This document shows positions 36,974 through 44,499 of a DNA stretch of 64,000 bases, in pieces; the first letter of the stretch is position 1; each line of letters begins with the position of its first letter. Below the pieces are notes generated by a model that did no database searches, was not told where the DNA came from, and was given only the letters and a program-made list of their open reading frames with translations. A program made the translations under genes and the position numbers. Origin of the DNA: Rhodanobacter sp. C05 (GTDB taxonomy: Bacteria > Pseudomonadota > Gammaproteobacteria > Xanthomonadales > Rhodanobacteraceae); assembly GCF_002001165.1 (NCBI RefSeq), contig NZ_MUNQ01000026.1:185988-249987 (forward strand). Direction: 5' to 3'.

Positions 36974-37368
36974 CACGATGCATCCTTGTCGAGCTTGTTC
37001 AACAGATTGCGAATCGCGCGCAACTCCTCACGACTGGCATGCTGGCTGCCGAGCGCATGCAAAACCAATTGCGAAGATGAGCCGTCGAACACGCGCTGCA
37101 CCAGATCGACGAGGAATCGCTTCTGCGTGCGCTCCTTGCTCAGGATCGCGCGGTATACATGCGCACGCTGCGAATCGTCGCGCTCGACCAGTCCCTTGGC
37201 ATGCATCACCTGCAGCAGTTTCAACGTCGTGGTGTAACCGGTGCTGATGCTGGGGCGGAGCACGTCGTGTACTTCGCGCACGGTGCATCCATCACGGGTC
37301 CACAGGACATGCAGAATCTCAAGCTCACCCTCGGTGGGTCTGGGACTGATCGCTGGCTGCGCCTTCAT
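36973..37368 (-). CDS. BlaI/MecI family transcriptional repressor
   Basis: 131 residues, the usual size. The winged helix (TEGELEILHVLWTRDGCTVREVHDVL, then SISTGYTTTLKLLQVMHAKGLVERDDSQRAHVYRA) is followed by a C-terminal dimerisation helix (FLVDLVQRVFDGSSSQLVLHAL). The putative cleavage site of the family lies in that helix region. GAGGTG lies six bases before the ATG. It is upstream of the M56 gene, as expected for an autoregulated pair. Operator candidates: the dyad 28-52 bases upstream lacks the TACA/TGTA ends typical of BlaI boxes. Confidence 0.92.
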   Translation of the reverse strand: MKAQPAISPRPTEGELEILHVLWTRDGCTVREVHDVLRPSISTGYTTTLKLLQVMHAKGLVERDDSQRAHVYRAILSKERTQKRFLVDLVQRVFDGSSSQLVLHALGSQHASREELRAIRNLLNKLDKDAS

Positions 37369-37396
37369 GCCGACACCTCGATTCGCTGATGCTGGA

Positions 37397-37421
37397 ACCT
37401 GCCATCGTGACGATGGCAGGT
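37397..37421. promoter_or_regulatory. Perfect dyad between the secreted hypothetical gene and blaI
   Basis: Eleven-base arms (ACCTGCCATCG / CGATGGCAGGT) flank TGA. It lies 10 bases after the 37432 gene stop and 28 bases before the blaI ATG, so it could be a terminator-like hairpin for the former or an operator for the latter. No T-run follows on the minus strand, which favours the second or an RNA-stability role. Confidence 0.45.
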
Positions 37422-37431
37422 CACGCGATGT

Positions 37432-37920
37432 TCAACCCTTGCCGCCGACCGGAGTATTCACCTGCCGCATCTGCTGCTGGAAGTTCTGGGTGTCACGGTG
37501 TTCCTGTTCGATTTCACGATAGGTGCGGCAGGTCGTCTTGGGAATATGGGAACCCAACGGCGCGACTGACTCGCATACCAGCCGCTTGTCGTCACGATGG
37601 GTCAGGATCGCGTTGACAGCCTCCTGATCGTTGAACAACTGGACTTTCGCGCTGGCATCCATCTGCGCCGTGGTGTCGTATTTGTCGAACAACGACTGCA
37701 TGTCGGCGAAGTTCGCATCGACCTTCTCGCGCTCACCCTTGTCGACGAATTCATAGCGTCCACCGGGCTGCATCTGTTGATGCACGGCCGCGACCACTGC
37801 AGTGAAATCGCTCTTGTTCTCTGCCTTGACGATGACTTCCGTCTTGTAGGCGTAAACAGCACTTGCCTGCAGCAGAGCCGCACCCACAACCGCACCCACC
37901 AGCCAGAACCTCAGTTTCAT
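37432..37920 (-). CDS. Secreted hypothetical protein
   Basis: 162 residues with a signal peptide (MKLRFWLVGAVVGAALLQASAVYA, cleavage near 24). The mature protein is polar, with a helical, charged middle (DKGEREKVDANFADMQSLFDKYDT) and two Cys (VCESV, TTCRTYREIEQEH) that could form a disulfide. It resembles unannotated periplasmic proteins of Xanthomonadaceae; no function is known to me. A purine-rich stretch (GGGGAGAGTGGGGC) precedes the ATG. Upstream, 112 bases separate it from rimK. Confidence 0.75.
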   Translation of the reverse strand: MKLRFWLVGAVVGAALLQASAVYAYKTEVIVKAENKSDFTAVVAAVHQQMQPGGRYEFVDKGEREKVDANFADMQSLFDKYDTTAQMDASAKVQLFNDQEAVNAILTHRDDKRLVCESVAPLGSHIPKTTCRTYREIEQEHRDTQNFQQQMRQVNTPVGGKG

Positions 37921-38032
37921 GCCCCACTCTCCCCGGATCAGGTCGTGTACCGATGCGGAACACCCGACACCCGATCATCCTGCGACGGATGCTAGGTCAG
38001 CTGGCCAAACACTGTCAACGAAGATGTTCGTA

Positions 38033-38956
38033 CTATACGTTTCGTAGTGCGCTCCGGCGCATGCGTCCAGCCGGTGCCGTGCCACCGGCCTGGGCGAGCA
38101 ACAGGTCCATGATTGCGCCAGCCACGTCGACGCCGGTGGCGGCCTCGATACCCTCCAGACCGGGCGAGGAATTCACTTCGAGCAGCAGCGGCCCGCGGTT
38201 GGAGCGCAGCAGGTCGACGCCGGCGATGCCCAGCCCCAGCGCGCCGGCGGCACGTACCGCGATGCGCTTCTCTTCCGCGCTCAATGTGGCGGCCATGGCC
38301 GTACCACCGCGATGCAGGTTGGCGCGGAACTCTCCCGGGCTGGCATCGCGCTGCATCGCCGCCACCACCTTCTTGCCGACCACGAAACAACGCAGGTCGC
38401 TGCCCTTCGCCTCGGCGATGAACTCCTGCACCAGGAAGTTCGCGAACAGGCCGCGGAATGCCTCGATCACGCTTTGCGACGCACTGCGTTTCTCCGCCAG
38501 CACCACGCCGGTGCCCTGGCTGCCTTCGTTGAGCTTGATCACATGCGGCGGATCGCCGAGCAAGGCCAGCACATCGGCCGTGTCATCCGGGTTGTCGCCG
38601 AATACTGTGATCGGCATGTCGATACCCTGCGCAGCGAGTATCTGCAGGCAGCGCAACTTGTCGCGCGCGCGCAGTACGGCGTCGGACGGGTTGGGCGTGT
38701 ACACGCCCATCATTTCCAGCTGGCGCAACACGGCCGTGCCGTAGAACGTGCTGGTGGTACCGATGCGCGGGATCACCGCGTCGATGTCGCGCACCTCCCT
38801 GCCCTTGTAGCGGATTGCCACGGCGCCCGGCGCGATGCGCACATAGCAGCGCAGTGGATCGAGTACACGCACCACGTGGCCACGCTCGCGTGCCGCCTCG
38901 ACCAGTCGCTTGGTCGAATACAGGCGCGTGTTGCGCGACAGGATCGCAATCTTCAT
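38033..38956 (-). CDS. rimK: Alpha-L-glutamate ligase RimK (ribosomal protein S6 modification)
   Basis: 307 residues. ATP-grasp enzyme that adds glutamates to the C-terminus of ribosomal protein S6 and makes poly-alpha-glutamate. Start [22 protein letters not shown] matches the E. coli N-terminus. ATP-grasp elements: [66 protein letters not shown]. An in-frame Met at 39061 lies inside the preceding gene and is not used. The ATG is 10 bases after the zinc-protease-family gene. Confidence 0.94.
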   Translation of the reverse strand: MKIAILSRNTRLYSTKRLVEAARERGHVVRVLDPLRCYVRIAPGAVAIRYKGREVRDIDAVIPRIGTTSTFYGTAVLRQLEMMGVYTPNPSDAVLRARDKLRCLQILAAQGIDMPITVFGDNPDDTADVLALLGDPPHVIKLNEGSQGTGVVLAEKRSASQSVIEAFRGLFANFLVQEFIAEAKGSDLRCFVVGKKVVAAMQRDASPGEFRANLHRGGTAMAATLSAEEKRIAVRAAGALGLGIAGVDLLRSNRGPLLLEVNSSPGLEGIEAATGVDVAGAIMDLLLAQAGGTAPAGRMRRSALRNV

Positions 38957-38966
38957 AGAGAGGCCA

Positions 38967-39419
38967 TCACGAAAGGTCAGTGGCCACGACCAGCGGCCGC
39001 GACTGGGTATAGGAACGTGCCGGATCCACCACAAAACGCCCGCACAGGGCGCTGCGGCCAAGCAGCAAGGGAAACAGCATATGCCGCCGATCGGTCAGAT
39101 TGATGTCGGTGCTGAAGCGTTGCCCGGCCAGTTGCACCTCACTGCGGATAAACCAGCGCTCGGTGCGTCGTCCACCGGTATCGGTCACTGCACGCCGATC
39201 CAGTGCCGGCGCCTCGCAATGCACAGGCACTGGCTGGCGCCGGCCGACATGCATGGTGAAGCGCAGCCAGGTGATGCCATCACGCTGAAAATCTTCGAGG
39301 GTATCGACATGCAGCGAGCTGCTGCGTGCACCGGTATCGAGCTTGGCCTTGAGCAGGCCGATGCCCAGCTGCGGCAATGCCAGCCGCTCCCGCCAACCGA
39401 GAGTTATCAGATCCGCCAT
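38967..39419 (-). CDS. RimK-associated retropepsin-like 'ATP-dependent zinc protease' family protein
   Basis: 150 residues. The motif [15 protein letters not shown] near 26-40 has the D-T-G of a single-domain aspartic protease fold, followed by [16 protein letters not shown] and [17 protein letters not shown]. The PF05618 family is named a zinc protease, but the fold points to an aspartic one. It is fused or adjacent to rimK in many genomes. Its role in S6 tail processing is inferred from context only. Confidence 0.88.
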   Translation of the reverse strand: MADLITLGWRERLALPQLGIGLLKAKLDTGARSSSLHVDTLEDFQRDGITWLRFTMHVGRRQPVPVHCEAPALDRRAVTDTGGRRTERWFIRSEVQLAGQRFSTDINLTDRRHMLFPLLLGRSALCGRFVVDPARSYTQSRPLVVATDLS

Positions 39420-39453
39420 ATAGGTTCGGGATTGCTCGGTGGGGATCGCGGAG

Positions 39454-39527
39454 TGGAGCGGGTGAAGGGAATCGAACCCTCGTCAGTAGCTTGGGAAGCT
39501 ACAGCTCTACCATTGAGCTACACCCGC
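39454..39527 (-). tRNA. tRNA-Gly (anticodon CCC)
   Basis: On the minus strand a full cloverleaf is read: acceptor GCGGGTG / CACCCGC, D-arm TAGCTCAATGGTAGAGC, anticodon stem GTAGC / GCTAC with loop TTCCCAA (anticodon CCC, reading GGG), T-arm AGGGTTCGATTCCCTT, discriminator T and an encoded CCA. Length 74 with CCA. Confidence 0.93.
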
Positions 39528-39836
39528 CTTGGCCGGCGGATGGTAGCGCGTGACAAGCGCCGTTGGAAAGTCGGCCCGCTCAAGTTGCATTCCATGCAAA
39601 CAGTGGCCTCCCTGATGCGCGCCGGAGGTACGCAGCTGGCCATCCTCCCCAACGCCACGTGAACCCGAGATGGCGGCCAGCTGAATTGCCCGTCACGTGG
39701 TCGGCGAAACTAAGATCGACCTGACTTTTGTTATGCCCATAATTACGCCGTCATCGGCGCCATGTTCCAGGACTGTTTGGCAGCTCGAATGGACTCATCG
39801 CGCGATGACACTCGCGCTCACCAGGGGAATCTTCAC
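39528..39836. other. Intergenic region upstream of the DUF6600 gene
   Basis: 309 bases between the tRNA and the DUF6600 gene. It is likely the promoter region of both units; an AT-rich patch at 39727-39747 (TTTTGTTATGCCCATAATTA) may hold the DUF6600 promoter. No gene, repeat or clear dyad is seen. Confidence 0.4.
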
Positions 39837-42005
39837 ATGCACGTGTTTGCCAAAATCCTTGCTCCCATGCGCCGCAGCTGGCGACCGCTGGCGATCGTGC
39901 TGCTAGGCACGACCGTTGGTCTGGTCCAGGCGCAATCTGCCGACGACAACAGTGCCGATCCGCCGAGCCGGGTGGCACGGTTGTCGTACATGGCCGGCGA
40001 TGTGGGCTTCCTGCCATCCGGCGCGACCGACTGGAGCGACGCCAACCTCAATCGCCCGCTGACGACCGGCGACCGTCTTTCCAGCAGCCAGGGCGGCCGT
40101 GCCGAACTGGAACTGGGTGGCAGCACCCTGCGCATCGCCGGCCGGACCGATCTCGGCCTGCTCAGCCTGGACGATCAACTGGCCCAGCTCGAATTGACCC
40201 AGGGCACGCTGAACCTCACCGTGAGGCAGCTTGATCAAGGGCAGAGCTACGAGATCGATACCCCGACCGTGGCCCTGGTGGTCGACCAGCCGGGAACGTT
40301 CCGCATCGATATCGGCAACAACGGTGGCAGCACGCAGGTAACCGCCTTCAATGGCGATGCCACGGTTTACGGCGAAAACAATGCGCAGCGCACAGTCCAC
40401 GCCGGACGCAGCTACAGCTTCGTCGATTCCAGTCTGGGCGCAGTAGCCATCAACGACATCGGTGGTGGCGACGCCTTTGACGCATGGTGCAACGATCGCG
40501 ACAGCCGTTACGCGCAATCCACCTCCAGCCAGTATGTGTCGGACGATGTGGTCGGTTCCCAGGATCTGGATCAATACGGCAGCTGGCAGACCACCAGCGA
40601 TTACGGCGCGGTCTGGTTTCCCGCCAGCGTCGCTGTCGACTGGGCACCCTATCGCAATGGCCATTGGGCTTATATCGCCCCGTGGGGCTGGACCTGGGAG
40701 GATGATTCACCGTGGGGCTACGCCCCGTATCACTACGGGCGTTGGGCTTATATCGGTGGTCACTGGGGTTGGCTTCCCGGGCCACGTGGCGTGCGCGCCA
40801 TCTATGCTCCGGCACTGGTGGCGTTCGTCGGTGGCGGTGGCTGGTCTGTCGGCATCGGCGGTGGCCCGGTCGGCTGGTTCCCGCTTGGTCCCGGCGAAAT
40901 CTACAACCCGTGGTATCGCGCCAGCCGCGGTTACTACAGCAACGTCAACATCACCAATATCCGCGGCTATCGCGGCTACGACCGCAACACGATGATCAAC
41001 AACATCAACATCCACTACAACGGCTACCGCAGCGGCCGACCGGTAAACGACGCACGCTACGCCAACCGCGACGCGCCCCACGGCTTCTCGGCCATGCCGG
41101 GACAGGCGTTCGCCGGTGGGCAGCATGTGCAACACAATCTGGTGCGTGTCGATCAACGCCAGCTGGCTTCGGCCGCCGTGCTGCCGCGCGGCACCAGCCT
41201 GCGCCCCGCACCAGGCAGCATCGCACTCCCACGCAGCTCGCATGCGCAGTCGCTGCCTGCCGCTGGCTTCCAGCGCGAAGTGGTCGCCCGTCATGCGCCG
41301 CCGTCGACACGCACGACGGCTTCGTTCAACAACCTGGCCGGCCCGCAACGTGCCGCCACACCGGGCGCCAACGTCCGTGTGCTGAATTCTCGCGGTCCTG
41401 CCGTGCCGGTGGATCGTTCGCAGCGCAATCTGCCGCCCACCTCCAACGTGGCGGCCGGCGTACCGATCGGTGTGCCGCAAGGCAATCGTGGCGAACCGCG
41501 CCAGGGTGATCTGCCGTCGTCACGCTTCGCCCGTTCGCAAGCCGGCGACGCTTCCGGAGGCATGCCGCCGGAACCGCGCGGGTCGATGCCACGCCCGGAT
41601 GCCAGCTACACGCCCGGCGCCAACCAGGATCGAGGGCCGCTGCCACCTGAAAACCGCACGCTGCCTCAGGTGCCGCAGATCCAACGCGCCACCGTGATCA
41701 ACCAGCCGCAGCCGGCTGCCGATCGGCCCGCACCTCGTTACGAAAGCGAGCGCGGCATGCGCGATGACACCCAGGCGCCACGCAGCGACAACGGTACGCG
41801 CGCGTATCCCAACGAGCCGCCGCGTACGATGGCCGAACCGGTGCGTCAGAGCTATCAGCAGCCGCAGTACCAGCAACCGCAACGCAGCGCACCACAGTAC
41901 GCACCACCACCGCGGACAGTGGCACCAGCGCAGCCACAGCACGCGGAACCGCGTCCAGCAGAGAAATCCGAACCGCGCAAGCGTGAGGATGACCGTCAGC
42001 ACTGA
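39837..42005 (+). CDS. FecR-like/DUF6600 domain secreted protein
   Basis: 722 residues. Signal peptide (WRPLAIVLLGTTVGLVQA, cleavage near 33), then a FecR-like region (ARLSYMAGDVGF, LTTGDRLSSSQGGRAELELGGSTLRI) to about 210. Next come repeated aromatic motifs (DWAPYRNGHWAYIAPWGWTWEDD, APYHYGRWAYIGGHWGWLPG), the DUF6600 signature. The last 330 residues are disordered and rich in Pro, Gln and Arg. Probably envelope-associated, function unknown. AGGGGA lies nine bases before the ATG. A strong terminator follows. In-frame Met at 39762 is not favoured. Confidence 0.85.
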   Translation: MHVFAKILAPMRRSWRPLAIVLLGTTVGLVQAQSADDNSADPPSRVARLSYMAGDVGFLPSGATDWSDANLNRPLTTGDRLSSSQGGRAELELGGSTLRIAGRTDLGLLSLDDQLAQLELTQGTLNLTVRQLDQGQSYEIDTPTVALVVDQPGTFRIDIGNNGGSTQVTAFNGDATVYGENNAQRTVHAGRSYSFVDSSLGAVAINDIGGGDAFDAWCNDRDSRYAQSTSSQYVSDDVVGSQDLDQYGSWQTTSDYGAVWFPASVAVDWAPYRNGHWAYIAPWGWTWEDDSPWGYAPYHYGRWAYIGGHWGWLPGPRGVRAIYAPALVAFVGGGGWSVGIGGGPVGWFPLGPGEIYNPWYRASRGYYSNVNITNIRGYRGYDRNTMINNINIHYNGYRSGRPVNDARYANRDAPHGFSAMPGQAFAGGQHVQHNLVRVDQRQLASAAVLPRGTSLRPAPGSIALPRSSHAQSLPAAGFQREVVARHAPPSTRTTASFNNLAGPQRAATPGANVRVLNSRGPAVPVDRSQRNLPPTSNVAAGVPIGVPQGNRGEPRQGDLPSSRFARSQAGDASGGMPPEPRGSMPRPDASYTPGANQDRGPLPPENRTLPQVPQIQRATVINQPQPAADRPAPRYESERGMRDDTQAPRSDNGTRAYPNEPPRTMAEPVRQSYQQPQYQQPQRSAPQYAPPPRTVAPAQPQHAEPRPAEKSEPRKREDDRQH

Positions 42006-42026
42006 GCAACATGCTATCGAGTCCAG

Positions 42027-42061
42027 GCAAAAGCCCGCGTTCCTGCGGGCTTTTGCTTTTG
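42027..42061 (+). terminator. Terminator after the DUF6600 gene
   Basis: A 12-bp perfect stem (GCAAAAGCCCGC / GCGGGCTTTTGC) with a 6-base loop is followed by TTTTG. It separates the DUF6600 gene from thiS. Confidence 0.88.
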
Positions 42062-42098
42062 GGGTCACTCTGCAAACAGCGTCCGGCACGGGAATCGC

Positions 42099-42104
42099 TA
42101 CAAT
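42099..42104 (+). promoter_or_regulatory. -10 box of thiS (possible leaderless start)
   Basis: TACAAT ends seven bases before the thiS ATG at 42111, so transcription would begin at the codon itself. No -35 match and no ribosome site are seen. Spacing is the same as at uup. Confidence 0.45.
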
Positions 42105-42110
42105 ACGCGG

Positions 42111-42311
42111 ATGCACATCATGCTCAATGGCCATCCGCGCGAGTGCGCTCCCGCCACCACCGTCGCGCAACTGCTCGAACAAGCCGGTTATGCAGGGCGT
42201 CGCGTGGCGGTGGAACTCAACCAGGAAATCGTGCCGCGCAGCCAGCACGCCAGTCGCACCCTGGCCGACAGTGACCGCCTCGAAATCGTCCACGCCATCG
42301 GCGGTGGCTGA
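42111..42311 (+). CDS. thiS: Sulfur carrier protein ThiS
   Basis: 66 residues, a ubiquitin-like fold. The chain ends ...IVHAIGGG; the C-terminal Gly-Gly is adenylated and converted to a thiocarboxylate that donates sulfur for the thiazole ring of thiamine. Also typical: [21 protein letters not shown] and [13 protein letters not shown]. Followed after 54 bases by thiG, its partner. A second Met three codons in (42120) is possible. Confidence 0.95.
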   Translation: MHIMLNGHPRECAPATTVAQLLEQAGYAGRRVAVELNQEIVPRSQHASRTLADSDRLEIVHAIGGG

Positions 42312-42365
42312 GTCCGCACATCCTGTCGGCCTGTCGTCCAGCCCGCGCATCTCCAAGGCAGCACC

Positions 42366-43166
42366 ATGAATTTCAAGAGCAACGACCTCACTGACCCGCT
42401 GATCATCGCCGGCAAAAGCTATGGCTCGCGCCTGCTTACCGGCACCGGCAAGTACAAGGATTTCGATGAAACCCGCGCCGCCTCGCAGGCGGCCGGTGCC
42501 GAGATCGTCACGGTGGCGATCCGTCGCGTTAACATCGGCCAGGACGCCGGCCAGCCGAACCTGCTCGACGCGCTGCCGCCGGACCAGTTCACCCTGCTGC
42601 CGAACACCGCCGGCTGCTATAACGCGGTCGACGCGGTGCGCACCTGCAAGCTGGCACGCGAACTGCTCGATGGTCATCAGCTGGTGAAGCTCGAGGTGCT
42701 GGGCGATCAGCGCACGCTGTTTCCCGACGTGGTGGAGACACTGAAGGCTGCCGAGATCCTGGTCGCCGATGGTTTCGAAGTGATGGTCTACACCAGCGAC
42801 GATCCGATCCTGGCCAAGCGCCTCGAACAGATCGGCTGCGTCGCGGTGATGCCGCTGGCCGCGCCGATCGGCTCGGGCCTCGGCATCCAGAACCGTTACA
42901 ACCTGCTGGAGATCATCGAAAACGCCAAGGTGCCGATCATCGTCGACGCCGGTGTGGGTACGGCCTCGGACGCCGCGATTGCGATGGAACTGGGCTGCGA
43001 TGGCGTGCTGATGAACACCGCGATCGCCGGCGCGAAGGATCCGGTGCTGATGGCGCATGCAATGAAACTGGCGATCCAGGCCGGCCGCGCCGCGTTCCGT
43101 GCCGGGCGCATTCCGCGCAAGCGCTACGCTTCGGCGTCCAGCCCCATCGACGGCACGATTGGCTGA
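42366..43166 (+). CDS. thiG: Thiazole synthase ThiG
   Basis: 266 residues, TIM-barrel. It forms the thiazole phosphate from DXP, dehydroglycine and ThiS thiocarboxylate. Conserved signs: [45 protein letters not shown] with the catalytic Lys, [14 protein letters not shown] and [29 protein letters not shown] repeat-rich spacer of 167 bases separates it from trmB. Confidence 0.97.
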   Translation: MNFKSNDLTDPLIIAGKSYGSRLLTGTGKYKDFDETRAASQAAGAEIVTVAIRRVNIGQDAGQPNLLDALPPDQFTLLPNTAGCYNAVDAVRTCKLARELLDGHQLVKLEVLGDQRTLFPDVVETLKAAEILVADGFEVMVYTSDDPILAKRLEQIGCVAVMPLAAPIGSGLGIQNRYNLLEIIENAKVPIIVDAGVGTASDAAIAMELGCDGVLMNTAIAGAKDPVLMAHAMKLAIQAGRAAFRAGRIPRKRYASASSPIDGTIG

Positions 43167-43282
43167 AGCCCGCACTGCTCCTCCTGCTTCAGGGGGAGAC
43201 CGCGACCGAAGGGAATCCCCTCTTCGGGAGGAGGGGGCAAAGCTCTTGAACCGAGAAACCAGATCAAGAGCAACCCCTCCCC

Positions 43283-43311
43283 AACCCTCCCCTGCCTTGC
43301 AGGGGAGGGAG
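43283..43311. repeat. Dispersed palindromic repeat (GC-rich hairpin)
   Basis: An 11-base perfect inverted repeat (CCCTCCCCTGC / GCAGGGGAGGG) with a CTT loop, 24 bases before the trmB ATG. The same core occurs at the window end (63951-63980). It is preceded by a less regular CCCCTCTTCGGGAGGAGGGG hairpin near 43214. Function unknown; a family repeat found in non-coding gaps. Confidence 0.65.
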
Positions 43312-43333
43312 ACAAACTTCTTCTGGATTCTGC

Positions 43334-44035
43334 ATGACTGATCGCGACGACAACGCTCCCGAATACATGCGCCGCATCCGCAGCTTCGTGCTGCGCGAGG
43401 GCCGCATGACACCGGCGCAGCAGCGCGCGTTCGACACGCTGTGGTCGCGCTTCGGCATTGACTATCGCGGCACTCCGCACGACTTCAACGCGAACTTCGC
43501 CCGCCATGCGCCACTGGTGATGGAGATCGGTTTCGGCAACGGCGAGGCACTGGCCTGGGCCAGCGAACACGATCTGGCGCGCGACTTCCTCGGCATCGAG
43601 GTGCATGGCCCCGGCGTCGGTCGCCTGATGAATGCGCTGGCTGCACGCGACGCCGGCAATGTGCGGCTGTACAAGCACGACGCGGTGGAGGTGCTCGAAC
43701 ACGAGATCGCGCCAGGTACGCTGGCCGAAGCACGCATCTGGTTCCCCGATCCGTGGCACAAGAAGCGTCACAACAAGCGCCGGCTGATCCAGTCGGAGTT
43801 CGTCGCCCTGCTCGCCTCGCGCATGGCGCCGGATGGTTTGCTGCATCTGGCCACCGACTGGCAGCCGTATGCCGAGCACATGCTCGAAGTGATGGAAGCA
43901 GCGCCGGACTGGCGCAACGCGATCGGTCCCGGCCAATACGCCGAGAAGCCTGCGTGGCGCATCGAGACGCACTTCGAACGACGCGGCCTGAAGCTTGGTC
44001 ATGGCGTGTGGGACCTGCTCTATCGCAAGACCTGA
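43334..44035 (+). CDS. trmB: tRNA (guanine-N7-)-methyltransferase
   Basis: 233 residues, Rossmann-fold methyltransferase that makes m7G46 in tRNA. Motifs: [19 protein letters not shown] (SAM loop), [15 protein letters not shown], the catalytic Asp region [20 protein letters not shown] and [17 protein letters not shown]. Typical length. thiS-thiG-trmB order is common in relatives. No good ribosome site; the spacer carries a GC-rich hairpin. Confidence 0.96.
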   Translation: MTDRDDNAPEYMRRIRSFVLREGRMTPAQQRAFDTLWSRFGIDYRGTPHDFNANFARHAPLVMEIGFGNGEALAWASEHDLARDFLGIEVHGPGVGRLMNALAARDAGNVRLYKHDAVEVLEHEIAPGTLAEARIWFPDPWHKKRHNKRRLIQSEFVALLASRMAPDGLLHLATDWQPYAEHMLEVMEAAPDWRNAIGPGQYAEKPAWRIETHFERRGLKLGHGVWDLLYRKT

Positions 44036-44189
44036 GCGCGTCACCCTGCATGAGCATGCAGTCGAGGTTCACCAGCGACCGCATCGGCACGCTTATACTG
44101 CGGCAATCCACACAGGGACGAATCGACGCAGCGTGAAGCTTCCACTGCCCCGCCGCATCCGCCGTAACCAGCTGCCCTTGCGGGACCTG
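44036..44189 (+). other. Region between trmB and the inserted element
   Basis: 154 bases. It holds a perfect CTGCATG/CATGCAG dyad near 44048-44063, a TATACT -10-like box at 44094-44099 and a short ORF beginning GTG at 44133 (19 codons before it meets the element). It looks like the native 5' region of the SLC13 gene, now separated from it by the insertion. Confidence 0.5.
44094..44099 (+). promoter_or_regulatory. -10-like box upstream of the inserted element
   Basis: TATACT lies 96 bases before the left end of the element. It probably drove the SLC13 transporter gene before the insertion. No -35 match is clear. Confidence 0.35.
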
Positions 44190-44493
44190 AGAGCCTGCTT
44201 ATGATCTCCAAGTGCCCCGCGTTGTCCTCGAGTGGCCGCCAGGTGGTAGTGCGTGGTTTACACCTTTCTCGGTGCGCAGCGCCTGACTGGCCGTCAGGCC
44301 AAGCCGCGCACCGAGAAAGGTGTAAACGCTGCCGCATGGCGGCCACTCGAGGACAACCCTGCGGGCCGGGTCTGTTTGCCCGCATGCAGGCGTCATCACT
44401 CAGTCGTGGACGGACGTCCACTCCTTCGTTCTTCCTTGGTCTGCGTGCAAACAGCTCCCGGCGCGGGGTACTTGGAGATCATAAGCAGGCTCT
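44190..44493. mobile_element. MITE-like element, non-autonomous, with long terminal and internal inverted repeats
   Basis: 304 bases. The ends are 24-base perfect inverted repeats, extended to 32 with one mismatch (left AGAGCCTGCTTATGATCTCC, right its complement). Inside, a second hairpin is built of 19-base arms (44222-44240 with 44338-44356), 21-base arms (44257-44277 with 44306-44326) and a 7-base apex stem (GCCTGAC / GTCAGGC). No transposase is encoded. If the ends are GAGCC...GGCTC, the flanks are TGA and TAA, which fits a TNA target site (IS5-type) with one changed base; that is inference. It lies seven bases before the SLC13 start codon. Confidence 0.75.
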
Positions 44494-44499
44494 AAGCTA

